Of a stretch of 64,000 bases of DNA, positions 54,417 to 62,671 are shown piece by piece (the first letter of the stretch is position 1; each line of letters opens with the position of its first letter). The stretch comes from Elizabethkingia occulta (GTDB lineage Bacteria > Bacteroidota > Bacteroidia > Flavobacteriales > Weeksellaceae), in contig NZ_MAHX01000015.1 of NCBI RefSeq assembly GCF_002023715.1, positions 62,001-126,000 of the forward strand, written 5' to 3'. Both the position numbers and the translations under genes were made by a program. Below the pieces are notes generated by a model, which had not been told where the DNA came from, did no database searches, and saw nothing but the letters and a program-made list of their open reading frames with translations.

Positions 54417-55829
54417 ATGCAGAAAAAAAAGAAGAATGTAATTCTTGAAAATATCAAACTCCTTTCAGCCGGTGCGAAAGGAGTTTCTGTTGGTAAAACA
54501 GAGGATGGTAAAACCATTTTGGTGAGTGGGGCTGTACCTGGAGATCTGGTGAATGCTCGTATGAAAAAGTCGAAAAAGAACTATATTGAAGCTGAAGCAA
54601 TAGAGATTCTGGAGGAATCTCCTGACAGGGTAGATGCCAAATGTATACATTTCAGCGTATGTGGAGGATGTAAATGGCAGAATCTTAGCTACGAAAAGCA
54701 ATTAGCGTTTAAAGAGGATGAAGTACTGAACAACATTCGTAGAATTGGTGGTATTGAAGGTTTTGAAGCGCTGCCTATTCTAGGATCTGCTGAACAGTAT
54801 TTTTATAGAAATAAAATGGAATTTTCTTTCTCTAACGCACGTTGGCTTACATTGGAAGAAGTAAATTCTACTGAAGAAATAGCCGACAGGAATGCATTGG
54901 GATTTCATATCCCGGGACAGTGGAGCAAAATTCTGGATCTGAAGGAGTGCTTCCTGCAAGAAGATCCGTCCAACAATATTCGTCTTGCTGTAAAAGAATA
55001 TGCCGAGGAAAATAATCTTGAATTCTTTGATGTAAGAAATCAGGAAGGTTTTCTTCGTACGTTAATGATGCGTCAGAACTCTAAAGGAGAATGGATGGTT
55101 TTATTCCAGCTTTTTGAAGAGAACGAAACCGAGCGTGTAAAGCTTCTTGATTACTTATTACAGAAGTTTCCGCAAATCCATACATTACTTTATGCAATTA
55201 ATCCAAAAGGAAATGATAGTATATATGATCTGGATATTCAAACCTATTACGGAGAAGGATTTTTGTATGAAGAAATGGATGGACTTAGATTTAAAATAGG
55301 ACCAAAATCATTTTTTCAGACCAACTATAAGCAGGCTTTGGAATTGTACCGTAAAACCCTCGAATTTGCTGATCTGAAAGGAGATGAAGTTGTATACGAT
55401 CTTTACACAGGTACGGGTACGATTGCACAATATGTTGCCCGTAATGCAAAACAAGTAATAGGCATAGAAGCAGTACAGGAGGCTATAGATGCGGCTAAAG
55501 AGCATGCAGAACTGAATGGTCTTACCAATTGTACTTTCTACTGTGGAGATATGAAAGATATCTTCAATCAGGAGTTTTTGGAATCTCACCCTAAAGCAGA
55601 TGTTTTAATTACTGACCCGCCAAGAGACGGGATGCATGCTAAAGTTGTAGAACAGATACTTAATCTGTCACCGGAGAAAATTGTATATGTAAGCTGTAAT
55701 TCTGCAACGCAGGCCAGAGATTTGGCTATGTTAAAAGAACATTATAACTTAGTGAAGGTTTTGCCGGTAGACATGTTCCCGCAGACCCATCACGTAGAGA
55801 ATATAGCACTGCTTATTAAAAAATCATGA
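54417..55829 (+). CDS. rlmD: 23S rRNA (uracil(1939)-C5)-methyltransferase RlmD
   Basis: SAM-dependent m5U methyltransferase of 470 residues (RumA/TrmA family). N-terminal TRAM domain (about 3-62), [4Fe-4S] motif CIHFSVCGGCKW (about 80-91) with a fourth Cys near ECFLQ, SAM motif VVYDLYTGTGTIAQYVA (about 324-340), DPPRDGMH (about 400) and the catalytic Cys in YVSCNSATQARDL. The Fe-S motif separates it from TrmA. The substrate base is by analogy (U1939 or U747/RlmCD cannot be excluded). Overlaps the next gene by four bases (ATGA). Confidence 0.9.
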   Translation: MQKKKKNVILENIKLLSAGAKGVSVGKTEDGKTILVSGAVPGDLVNARMKKSKKNYIEAEAIEILEESPDRVDAKCIHFSVCGGCKWQNLSYEKQLAFKEDEVLNNIRRIGGIEGFEALPILGSAEQYFYRNKMEFSFSNARWLTLEEVNSTEEIADRNALGFHIPGQWSKILDLKECFLQEDPSNNIRLAVKEYAEENNLEFFDVRNQEGFLRTLMMRQNSKGEWMVLFQLFEENETERVKLLDYLLQKFPQIHTLLYAINPKGNDSIYDLDIQTYYGEGFLYEEMDGLRFKIGPKSFFQTNYKQALELYRKTLEFADLKGDEVVYDLYTGTGTIAQYVARNAKQVIGIEAVQEAIDAAKEHAELNGLTNCTFYCGDMKDIFNQEFLESHPKADVLITDPPRDGMHAKVVEQILNLSPEKIVYVSCNSATQARDLAMLKEHYNLVKVLPVDMFPQTHHVENIALLIKKS

Positions 55830-56314
55830 AGTATATAAAGTTTATATTTTGCTTTGTTCCTTTGTTGCTGGCTGTAGTAGCCTGTAATCAGGAAGATGAT
55901 ATATGTACTGAGGGAGGTTCTCCTAAGATGAAAGTAAAGTTTAAAAGAGCTGCAGATGGTAAGCTTACCAAAATGGACAGCCTCACAGTCCGTATACTAT
56001 GGGGTACAGATACCCTAATGGTAGCGAATAACTCCAAAGCGGTAGATTCAGTAATGATACCGCTGAAAGTTACCGGAGACGGCTTTACAGATATTCTGGT
56101 TCAGACCAACCCAAAATCAAAAACAGAAATCTCTAAAATCAAAGTAAAGTATACTGAATCTTCAGAATATGTTTCACCAGGCTGTGGAATAAGAAAATTG
56201 TATGATAATCTTACAGTATCACCTATTGAAGGACTAAATCCGGTGAAAAGTGTTGACATTAACTCTAATCAAATTCATAATGAAGTTAAGACTGTTCTAT
56301 ACTTTAATTTTTAG
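55826..56314 (+). CDS. DUF6452 family lipoprotein
   Basis: A 162-residue lipoprotein: signal peptide with lipobox VVAC (Cys20), then NQEDDICTEGGSPKMKVKF, the recognised start of DUF6452 proteins. Strand-rich, with a second cysteine pair formed by ICTEG and PGCGIRKLYDN. The family is known only from Flavobacteriia and kin and typically follows rlmD, as here. Function unknown. It overlaps rlmD by 4 nt and the next gene by 35 nt, so the three are translationally linked. Confidence 0.8.
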   Translation: MKYIKFIFCFVPLLLAVVACNQEDDICTEGGSPKMKVKFKRAADGKLTKMDSLTVRILWGTDTLMVANNSKAVDSVMIPLKVTGDGFTDILVQTNPKSKTEISKIKVKYTESSEYVSPGCGIRKLYDNLTVSPIEGLNPVKSVDINSNQIHNEVKTVLYFNF

Positions 56315-56954
56315 TCTTTTTATTTCCCTAAGCTTTGCGCAGGAGAAGAAAAAGATAAGCAGTGATACCCTTGCTGCTAAAAAATGGAAATATAAGCCTA
56401 ATGTAATGATTGGAGTAGATGTACTTCACCTAGGACTAATGGCTTTTACTGATCAGAAATTATTCCAGGCTTTTGCTACATCGCGTATACAACCAAGGCT
56501 TCACCTGGTAGCTGATGTAGGCTATGAAAAGAATAAGTATGACAAAAACGGATACGATGTATCAGCAAAAGGATTGTTCGTTAAAGCTGGAACATTATAC
56601 ATGCTAAGCCCGGACCCTGAAAATAAACAAAACGGATTTTATGCTGGCGGAAAAGTGGCAGCATCTTTTTATCAGCAGGAAATGAGATCTGTTCCAACCA
56701 GAGGATATCAGGGACACGATTCTTATGCTTCATTCCCGACATCATCTCAGTCTGCTTATTGGCTGGAAGGAGCTATTGGAGGAAGGGTAGAACTTTTCCA
56801 TTCCAACTTCTATATAGACGCGCAAGTACAGCCAAAATATATGATCTATACAACAAAACAAGAGAATATAACTCCAATGGTAATTCCGGGATTCGGGACC
56901 GATGCCAATAAGTTCAAACTTGGCTTTATGTGGAGCATAGCTTACCTGTTTTAA
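56280..56954 (+). CDS. DUF6048 family outer-membrane-type protein
   Basis: A 224-residue exported protein from ATG 56280 (MKLRLFYTLIFSLFISLSFAQ, signal peptide ending FAQ). The rest has alternating strands with many aromatic residues and ends WSIAYLF, which fits a small outer-membrane beta-barrel. Segments KYKPNVMIGVDVLHLGLM and YWLEGAIGGRVELF are typical of DUF6048, found next to DUF6452. No function known. It starts inside the 3' end of the DUF6452 gene (35-nt overlap), which is longer than usual. Confidence 0.77.
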   Translation: MKLRLFYTLIFSLFISLSFAQEKKKISSDTLAAKKWKYKPNVMIGVDVLHLGLMAFTDQKLFQAFATSRIQPRLHLVADVGYEKNKYDKNGYDVSAKGLFVKAGTLYMLSPDPENKQNGFYAGGKVAASFYQQEMRSVPTRGYQGHDSYASFPTSSQSAYWLEGAIGGRVELFHSNFYIDAQVQPKYMIYTTKQENITPMVIPGFGTDANKFKLGFMWSIAYLF

Positions 56955-56959
56955 CATAA

Positions 56960-56983
56960 AAAGCCTCCTGAAAAGGAGGCTTC
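56960..56983. terminator. Hairpin terminator, mainly for the minus strand
   Basis: Stem AAGCCTCC (56961-56968) with GGAGGCTT (56975-56982). The T run is better on the minus strand; on the plus strand it lies directly after the DUF6048 stop. Likely shared by convergent transcripts. Confidence 0.7.
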
Positions 56984-57128
56984 CAATCACTTATTACTTA
57001 AACATTTTAATCTACTCATCAATTGTGAGCTAAAACAAAATGCTTCCAAAAATAATAAAAAAAATAATATGAATTTTTTAATATTCAATATTATTTTACC
57101 AAAGTTTTTTATATGTATGAAAATTAGA

Positions 57129-57149
57129 AAACCCTTACAGAAAGGGTTT
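57129..57149 (-). terminator. Hairpin downstream of coaE
   Basis: Stem AAACCCTT (57129-57136) with AAGGGTTT (57142-57149), a few nt after the coaE stop on the minus strand, followed by TTTTC. A second, stronger hairpin lies 150 nt further. Confidence 0.6.
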
Positions 57150-57153
57150 AGTT

Positions 57154-57756
57154 CTAAATTTTATGCAAATCGCTAATAAGAGATGTCATAATTTTTTCGG
57201 TACTCAAACGAAGGTGCTGCATATCCGAATTATTTTCAATGACGTAATCTGCAAGCCGTATTTTCTTTCTTTCCGGCATTTGATTATCTATTACTTTTTC
57301 TACTTCACGATAGGTTTTTGAATCCCTGTCCATTACCCTTTTTATTCTTATACTTTCATCAGCTGTTACCAGCAGACTTTTGTCACACTGCAAGTTTAAT
57401 TTCAGTTCAAAAAGTAGCGCTGTTTCTTTAAAAATAATTTCACGGGATTGTCTCTTTACCCAGTCATGAAAGTCCTTGTTAACTGCAGGATGAATAATTG
57501 CGTTCAGCTGTTTTAGTAATTCATCATTGCTGAAGACTACAGAGCCAACATATTTTCGGTCATAGAGCCCATTTTTATCATAAGCTTGTGATCCTAATAG
57601 CTGAATAATAGCTGCTTTCAGATCATCATTTTCATTTACCAGATCTTTTGCTTTTGTATCAGAATTATAAACAGGATATCCCATTTCTTCTATGAAACGA
57701 GCTACAGTTGTTTTTCCAGAACCGATACCACCTGTAAGGCCAATGATTTTATGCAT
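57154..57756 (-). CDS. coaE: Dephospho-CoA kinase
   Basis: Last step of CoA synthesis: ATP-dependent 3'-phosphorylation of dephospho-CoA. The 200-residue protein begins MHKIIGLTGGIGSGKTT (P-loop at 8-16), followed by the CoaE-specific GYPVYNSDTKAKDLV, HPAVNKDF and the lid region VMDRDSKTYREVEKVIDNQMP; family length is normal. It lies 5 nt downstream of the MBL hydrolase gene. Confidence 0.95.
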   Translation of the reverse strand: MHKIIGLTGGIGSGKTTVARFIEEMGYPVYNSDTKAKDLVNENDDLKAAIIQLLGSQAYDKNGLYDRKYVGSVVFSNDELLKQLNAIIHPAVNKDFHDWVKRQSREIIFKETALLFELKLNLQCDKSLLVTADESIRIKRVMDRDSKTYREVEKVIDNQMPERKKIRLADYVIENNSDMQHLRLSTEKIMTSLISDLHKI

Positions 57757-57761
57757 ATTTA

Positions 57762-58628
57762 TTAGTATCCGAATATATCATTGAACTTATGAATTTCATC
57801 TAAACGAGGCCCTTTTTCTGTCATTTTTAATGTTGCCAGCTCGTTATGAGCATCGTGTTCGAAGAAGAGAATATATTCATTATCCACAGCCTGCTTCAGG
57901 AATTTTTCTTTTTCAGATACTGTTAAAAGGGGACGCGTATCATAACCCATTACATATACTAATGGAATATGGCCTACAGTAGGAATAAGGTCTGCTGCGA
58001 AAACAATTGTTTTTTCCTGATATTTGATCACCGGTAACATTTGTTTTTCAGTATGACCGTCCACAAAAATAATATCCATTTTAAGGTCAGGTGCAAATCC
58101 ATAGTTACCCGTTGTAGGTAATGGCACAAAATTAAGCTGGCCGCTTTCCTGGATAGGAAGAATGTTTTCCTTCAGGAAGCTTGCTTTCTCTCTTGGATTA
58201 GGTTCTGTTGCCCATTCCCAGTGGCTTTCATTACTCCAGTATCTGGCATTTTTAAATGCAGTACGATAACCGCTTCTGTCATCATTCCATTCTATAGAGC
58301 CTCCACAGTGGTCGAAGTGCAAATGGGTAAGAAAAACATCGGTAATATCGTCTTTAACAAAACCATATTTTGCCAAAGATTTATCTAAAGTAGCATCTCC
58401 CCATAGGTCGTAATGCCCAAAGAATTTATCGTCCTGCTTATTACCAAGACCATTATCAATAAGAATAAGGTTTTTTCCGTCCTCAATCAGCAGACAACGC
58501 ATACCAAGATCGATAAGATTTTTGCTGTCCGCAGGGTTTGTTTTTTGCCAGATAGATTTCGGAACCACACCAAACATGGCACCGCCGTCCAATTTGAAAT
58601 TTCCGGTTTCTATAGGATATAGTTTCAT
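57762..58628 (-). CDS. Metallo-beta-lactamase fold hydrolase
   Basis: Cytosolic zinc hydrolase of 288 residues. Zinc-binding motif HLHFDHCGG (about 102-110), further ligands likely in VDGHTEKQM and HDAHNE, and TVGHIPLVYVMGYDTRPLL in between. The subgroup resembles AiiA/YtnP-like and N-acyl-hydrolase-type proteins in which a second Asp/His pair completes a binuclear site. Substrate unknown; quorum quenching should not be assumed. It lies in a minus-strand row PaiB-like, MBL, coaE. Confidence 0.85.
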   Translation of the reverse strand: MKLYPIETGNFKLDGGAMFGVVPKSIWQKTNPADSKNLIDLGMRCLLIEDGKNLILIDNGLGNKQDDKFFGHYDLWGDATLDKSLAKYGFVKDDITDVFLTHLHFDHCGGSIEWNDDRSGYRTAFKNARYWSNESHWEWATEPNPREKASFLKENILPIQESGQLNFVPLPTTGNYGFAPDLKMDIIFVDGHTEKQMLPVIKYQEKTIVFAADLIPTVGHIPLVYVMGYDTRPLLTVSEKEKFLKQAVDNEYILFFEHDAHNELATLKMTEKGPRLDEIHKFNDIFGY

Positions 58629-58677
58629 AAAGAATCTTTTGGGTTAAGATAGTAATTTTTCCGGAAATGATCGGCAC

Positions 58678-59319
58678 TTATTGATCTTTTTGTACTTCCT
58701 GATCTTTGTCAGCCGCTACTTTTAGCATTTTATCTGCTATAATCTTAGCATTGATGTCACCAGAATCCTGTAGGTTTTCGATAATCATATCAAGGTTCTT
58801 TTTATTGCGATTCTGAGAGAGTTTGCTTTTAATGAAAATTTCGTCCGGAATAATATTTATACCAGAAGCTCCTTTCATTTCTTTCCTTACAAAGTTATCC
58901 CCCATATTCTGAACATACATTGGGCACTTCTGATATTTTTCATATTTAGTTGTCAGTTTCTCCAGATGTTTGTAGAGCTCTTCATCGGTCATTGTTCTTA
59001 TTGTACCGCGAACCTGCACTGCTTCATAATTCCAGGTTGAAACGTTTATATGATCGTACCATGAGGATGAAATATAGGTGTGTGCACCAAGGAAATCACA
59101 TAATACCTGATCCCCGTCTTTCAGAGCTTTAGCCTGAAAATTAGCTTTAGAAATATGGGTTTCCAGCATAAAATCTTCATTGGTATCATTCATCAAAAAC
59201 ATAGAATGGGTGGCAAACAGTTTTTCTTTGGAAGAAATCAGAAGACCAAAGGAATGATTAGTGATAATCTCCTTTAGCAAACCAAAATCCTCACTTTTAT
59301 AGAGTTTAGGAATATGCAT
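58678..59319 (-). CDS. PaiB-like FMN-binding family protein
   Basis: A 213-residue split-barrel flavin-binding protein of the PaiB family (FMN-binding negative transcriptional regulator by name). Seen: MHIPKLYKSEDFGLLKEIITNH, SFGLLISSKE, LETHISKANFQAK, DFLGAHTYISSSWY and VQVRGTIRTMTDEELYKHLEKLT, which match the family well. Despite the name, no DNA-binding motif is apparent, and a flavin- or heme-related enzymatic role is equally likely. Lysine/asparagine-rich C-terminal end. Confidence 0.85.
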   Translation of the reverse strand: MHIPKLYKSEDFGLLKEIITNHSFGLLISSKEKLFATHSMFLMNDTNEDFMLETHISKANFQAKALKDGDQVLCDFLGAHTYISSSWYDHINVSTWNYEAVQVRGTIRTMTDEELYKHLEKLTTKYEKYQKCPMYVQNMGDNFVRKEMKGASGINIIPDEIFIKSKLSQNRNKKNLDMIIENLQDSGDINAKIIADKMLKVAADKDQEVQKDQ

Positions 59320-59409
59320 GTATATAAGTTTTTATCTGAAACAATAGATTTTGACAAAGTCCTTAGGAGACAATGCTATACTATAAAGATAAGTTAATAA
59401 ACTGATAAA

Positions 59410-60432
59410 TTAAAAAAGCTCGTCTGGTCTCTTAGGCTTGGCCATATTCAGATGCTTATAGGCTTTTTCTGTTACTTCACGCCCTCTCGGAGTACGGATA
59501 ATAAAGCCTTCCTGAATAAGAAAAGGTTCATAGACTTCCTCCAACGTTTCCGGATTTTCTCCAATAGAAGTAGCCAAAGCACTGATACCAACGGGGCGTG
59601 CCTTAAAGTTTTCGATCATGGTTCTCAATATCTTGTTATCCATTTCATCAAGACCATATTCATCAACTTTTAATGCATTCAGAGCAAATTTGGTAATTTC
59701 AATTTCAATATTTCCGTTGCCTTTTATTTCTGCAAAATCACGAACCCTTCGCAGCAAAGCATTAGCTATTCTTGGGGTACCACGACTTCTTCTGGCAATT
59801 TCTATTGAAGCGTCTTCATAGATTTTGATGCCCATAACCCTTGCACTTCTTTGTATAATCGTAGAAAGCAATTCGATGTTATAATATTCCAGTCTGGACT
59901 GGATACCAAATCTGGCAAGTAATGGTTTTGTTAACATACCGGAACGCGTAGTTGCGCCTACCAGTGTAAAAGGGTTTAGCCCTATCTGTACCGAACGTGC
60001 ATTGGGACCGGTTTCCAGCATAATGTCGATCTTAAAGTCTTCCATAGCAGAATACAGGTATTCTTCGACTACAGGAGATAGTCTATGAATTTCGTCAATA
60101 AACAATACATCATTTTCCTCCAGATTTGTTAGTAATCCTGCAAGATTTGCCGGTTTATCCAATACCGGACCAGAAGTCAGCTTGCAGTTAACGCCAAGCT
60201 CATTGGCAATAATGTGTGCTAAAGTCGTTTTTCCTAATCCCGGCGGGCCATGTAATAAGACGTGATCCAGAGAACTGTTTCTGGATTTGGCTGCCGCAAC
60301 AAAGATTTCCAGGTTTTCCAATGTCTGGCGCTGCCCAGCAAAATCTCTGAAACTTTGCGGACGAATATGATCTTCCTGAAAAAGCTCATCATCGGAAAAA
60401 TTCTCTTTATCGGGGTGAAGGAAGTTAGGCAT
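59410..60432 (-). CDS. ruvB: Holliday junction branch migration helicase RuvB
   Basis: AAA+ hexameric motor that drives branch migration with RuvA. The 340-residue protein has [11 protein letters not shown], Walker [12 protein letters not shown] (about 61-71), Walker B FIDEIHRL, sensor 1 [10 protein letters not shown], the arginine-finger region [11 protein letters not shown] and the C-terminal winged helix ([26 protein letters not shown]). ruvA and ruvC are not adjacent, which is normal for the phylum. It has a full consensus promoter. Confidence 0.96.
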   Translation of the reverse strand: MPNFLHPDKENFSDDELFQEDHIRPQSFRDFAGQRQTLENLEIFVAAAKSRNSSLDHVLLHGPPGLGKTTLAHIIANELGVNCKLTSGPVLDKPANLAGLLTNLEENDVLFIDEIHRLSPVVEEYLYSAMEDFKIDIMLETGPNARSVQIGLNPFTLVGATTRSGMLTKPLLARFGIQSRLEYYNIELLSTIIQRSARVMGIKIYEDASIEIARRSRGTPRIANALLRRVRDFAEIKGNGNIEIEITKFALNALKVDEYGLDEMDNKILRTMIENFKARPVGISALATSIGENPETLEEVYEPFLIQEGFIIRTPRGREVTEKAYKHLNMAKPKRPDELF

Positions 60433-60451
60433 AACTAAATTTGTGTAGAGT

Positions 60452-60482
60452 CAAATTTATAAAAAAATAAAGCGCAATCAAA
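60452..60482 (-). promoter_or_regulatory. ruvB promoter, full Bacteroidota consensus
   Basis: On the minus strand TTTG (60482-60479), 19-nt spacer, TAAATTTG (60459-60452), 19 nt before the ATG. Exact match to both boxes and the spacing. It shares a 77-bp gap with the divergent hutI. Confidence 0.75.
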
Positions 60483-60509
60483 TTTCTATTTTTATCGTAA
60501 ATTAGTGAG

Positions 60510-61733
60510 ATGAAAATAATCGGACCTTTTAAGCAAGTAGTAACACTTGCCAACTTACCTCTACGAGGTAGTTTAAAAGATGAACAGCTGGAAATTATAG
60601 AGAACGCCGGGATATTAATTGAGTCATGTAAAATCGTTAAAGTTGACAATTTTGAAACTTTAAGAAAAGAATTTCCAAATGTTACTTTGGAAGAAATGGA
60701 AGGAGACCAAATTGCTATGCCTGCATTTACAGACTGCCATACACATATCTGCTTTGCCGGAAATCGCGCCAATGATTTCTCGATGCGTAATAGTGGAAAA
60801 ACATATCTGGAGATTGCAGAATCCGGAGGTGGGATATGGAGCTCTGTAAAGCATACCCGTGAAGCAACGGAAGAAGAATTGCATAAAACACTTTGCACTA
60901 GAATAGATGACCTTGTTCGTCAGGGAATCACAACGATAGAAATTAAAAGTGGTTATGGATTAAAGCTGGATTGTGAGCTGAAAATGCTGAGAGCTATTAA
61001 TCATGCTAAAGAAAAAACACCAGCGAAATTGATACCTACGTGCCTTGCAGCACATATGAAACCTAAGGATTTCATCGGAGATTCTGAAGAATACCTTAAC
61101 TACGTATTAGAGTATATCTTGCCTGTTGTTCAGGAAGAGCATCTGGCAGAAAGAGTAGATGTATTTATTGAGAAATCTGCTTTTCAGCCGGAGGAGAGTA
61201 AGAGATTCTTACAAAAAGCAAAAGCAATGGGATTTGAAATCACAGTTCATGCGGATCAGTTTACGCCTGGAAGCTCGCGTATAGCAGTAGAATGTGGTGC
61301 TAAGTCTGCCGATCATTTAGAGGCAACTTCTGATGAAGATATTGACTACTTAGCAAAATCAAATACAGTTGCGGTGGCACTTCCGGGAGCAAGTATTGGT
61401 TTAGGAGATTCTTTTGCTCCGGCCCGTAAAATATTAGATGCAGGCGGAATATTAGCTATTGCTACAGACTGGAATCCTGGTTCAGCACCAATGGGTAAGC
61501 TGGTTACACAGGCTTCAATTCTCGCAGCATTCCAGAAGTTATCTACAGCAGAAGTTTTAGCGGGGATTACATTCAGATCGGCTTATGCTTTAGGGTTTGA
61601 AGACCGTGGTGTATTATCCGAAGGGAAAAGAGCAGACATGGTTTGCTTTAAAACAGATAACTATCAGAATGTATTATACAGACAGGGTGCATTAGAGCCA
61701 AGTGCTGTTTACATCAAAGGAGAAAAATACTAA
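60510..61733 (+). CDS. hutI: Imidazolonepropionase
   Basis: Amidohydrolase of histidine catabolism that opens 4-imidazolone-5-propanoate to formiminoglutamate. The 407-residue protein has metal ligands in DCHTHICFAG (about 75-84), HAGHEA-equivalent TVHADQFTPG (about 244-253), HLEATSDEDI and the Asp in ATDWNPGSAPMG (about 321-332), which is diagnostic of HutI. It starts a hutI-hutG-aldehyde dehydrogenase row, diverging from ruvB. hutH and hutU are not in this window. Confidence 0.94.
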   Translation: MKIIGPFKQVVTLANLPLRGSLKDEQLEIIENAGILIESCKIVKVDNFETLRKEFPNVTLEEMEGDQIAMPAFTDCHTHICFAGNRANDFSMRNSGKTYLEIAESGGGIWSSVKHTREATEEELHKTLCTRIDDLVRQGITTIEIKSGYGLKLDCELKMLRAINHAKEKTPAKLIPTCLAAHMKPKDFIGDSEEYLNYVLEYILPVVQEEHLAERVDVFIEKSAFQPEESKRFLQKAKAMGFEITVHADQFTPGSSRIAVECGAKSADHLEATSDEDIDYLAKSNTVAVALPGASIGLGDSFAPARKILDAGGILAIATDWNPGSAPMGKLVTQASILAAFQKLSTAEVLAGITFRSAYALGFEDRGVLSEGKRADMVCFKTDNYQNVLYRQGALEPSAVYIKGEKY

Positions 61734-61734
61734 T

Positions 61735-62652
61735 ATGGAAAGAATCTGGTCTGGCCGTTTTGATGGCGAAGACTTATTAAGCAGAAGGCTTTTTCAGGCA
61801 GTTGAAGATATAGCAGATTATAAAGAGATTATAGATAACAGCTTTTTTTTGCATGGCTTTGCAGTAGACGAGGGCGTGAAAAGAAATAAAGGCAGGGTAG
61901 GAGCAGCAGCAGCCCCCAATGTTATCCGAAAGAATATGAGTAATTTCCCGGTGGTATCACCTAGCTTAAGGCTTTTTGATTTCGGGGATATATACTGTCC
62001 GGATGAAAATCTGGAAAAAACACAACAAAGCTTGGCAGATGCTGTAGCCAGCGGATTGCTAAATAAGGGTAAAAGTATTGTATTAGGTGGCGGGCATGAA
62101 GTTACTTATGCACATTACTCAGGTATAAAAAAAGCTTTTCCGGGTAAGAAAATTGGCATTATTAATTTCGATGCTCATTTTGATAACAGAGAACCGGAAA
62201 ATAATTTAGCTTCGTCCGGAACAGGATTCTGGCAGATTGCTAATGAGGGAAAAATCCACTCTCTGCATATTGGAATTCAAAGAAATAGTAATACTCTGAA
62301 ATTATTTGATGCTGCACACCAGTATGGGATGAAGTATATTCTTGCAGATGAGCTCTTTTTCGAAAATCTGGCACAGCTATATCCAAGGATAGATGAATTT
62401 TTGGACGGAATAGATGTGCTGTATGTTACGATATGCATGGACGTTTTTAATGCGTCTATCGCACCTGGTGTAAGTGCTTCAGCCTATAACGGAATTTTTA
62501 CGGATCAGGCATTTATGCTGTTATACAGACATATTTTACGGAATAATAAATTAAAAGCTTTAGATGTTGCTGAAGTAAATCCTGTCTATGATATTCAGGA
62601 CAGAACAGCGCGACTGGCGGCATCTTTAGTAAATGAATGGTTAATGATATAG
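61735..62652 (+). CDS. hutG: Formimidoylglutamase
   Basis: Ureohydrolase (arginase fold) splitting N-formimidoyl-glutamate to glutamate and formamide. The ATG at 61735, one base after the hutI stop, gives 305 residues (MERIWSGRFDGED). Binuclear Mn motifs are GGGHEVTYAHYSG (about 119-131), INFDAHFDNR (about 142-151) and CMDVFNASIAPGVSA (about 229-243). Position directly after hutI and the motif variants favour HutG over arginase or agmatinase. Confidence 0.9.
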   Translation: MERIWSGRFDGEDLLSRRLFQAVEDIADYKEIIDNSFFLHGFAVDEGVKRNKGRVGAAAAPNVIRKNMSNFPVVSPSLRLFDFGDIYCPDENLEKTQQSLADAVASGLLNKGKSIVLGGGHEVTYAHYSGIKKAFPGKKIGIINFDAHFDNREPENNLASSGTGFWQIANEGKIHSLHIGIQRNSNTLKLFDAAHQYGMKYILADELFFENLAQLYPRIDEFLDGIDVLYVTICMDVFNASIAPGVSASAYNGIFTDQAFMLLYRHILRNNKLKALDVAEVNPVYDIQDRTARLAASLVNEWLMI

Positions 62653-62671
62653 AAAATATATAAAACAGAAA

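Noticed and set aside
57762-58628. Calling the MBL-fold gene a quorum-quenching lactonase
   Set aside because: Only the generic HLHFDHCGG motif supports it; substrate cannot be read from the sequence.
58678-59319. Calling the PaiB-like gene a transcriptional repressor
   Set aside because: The family name implies it, but the sequence shows a flavin split-barrel and no helix-turn-helix.
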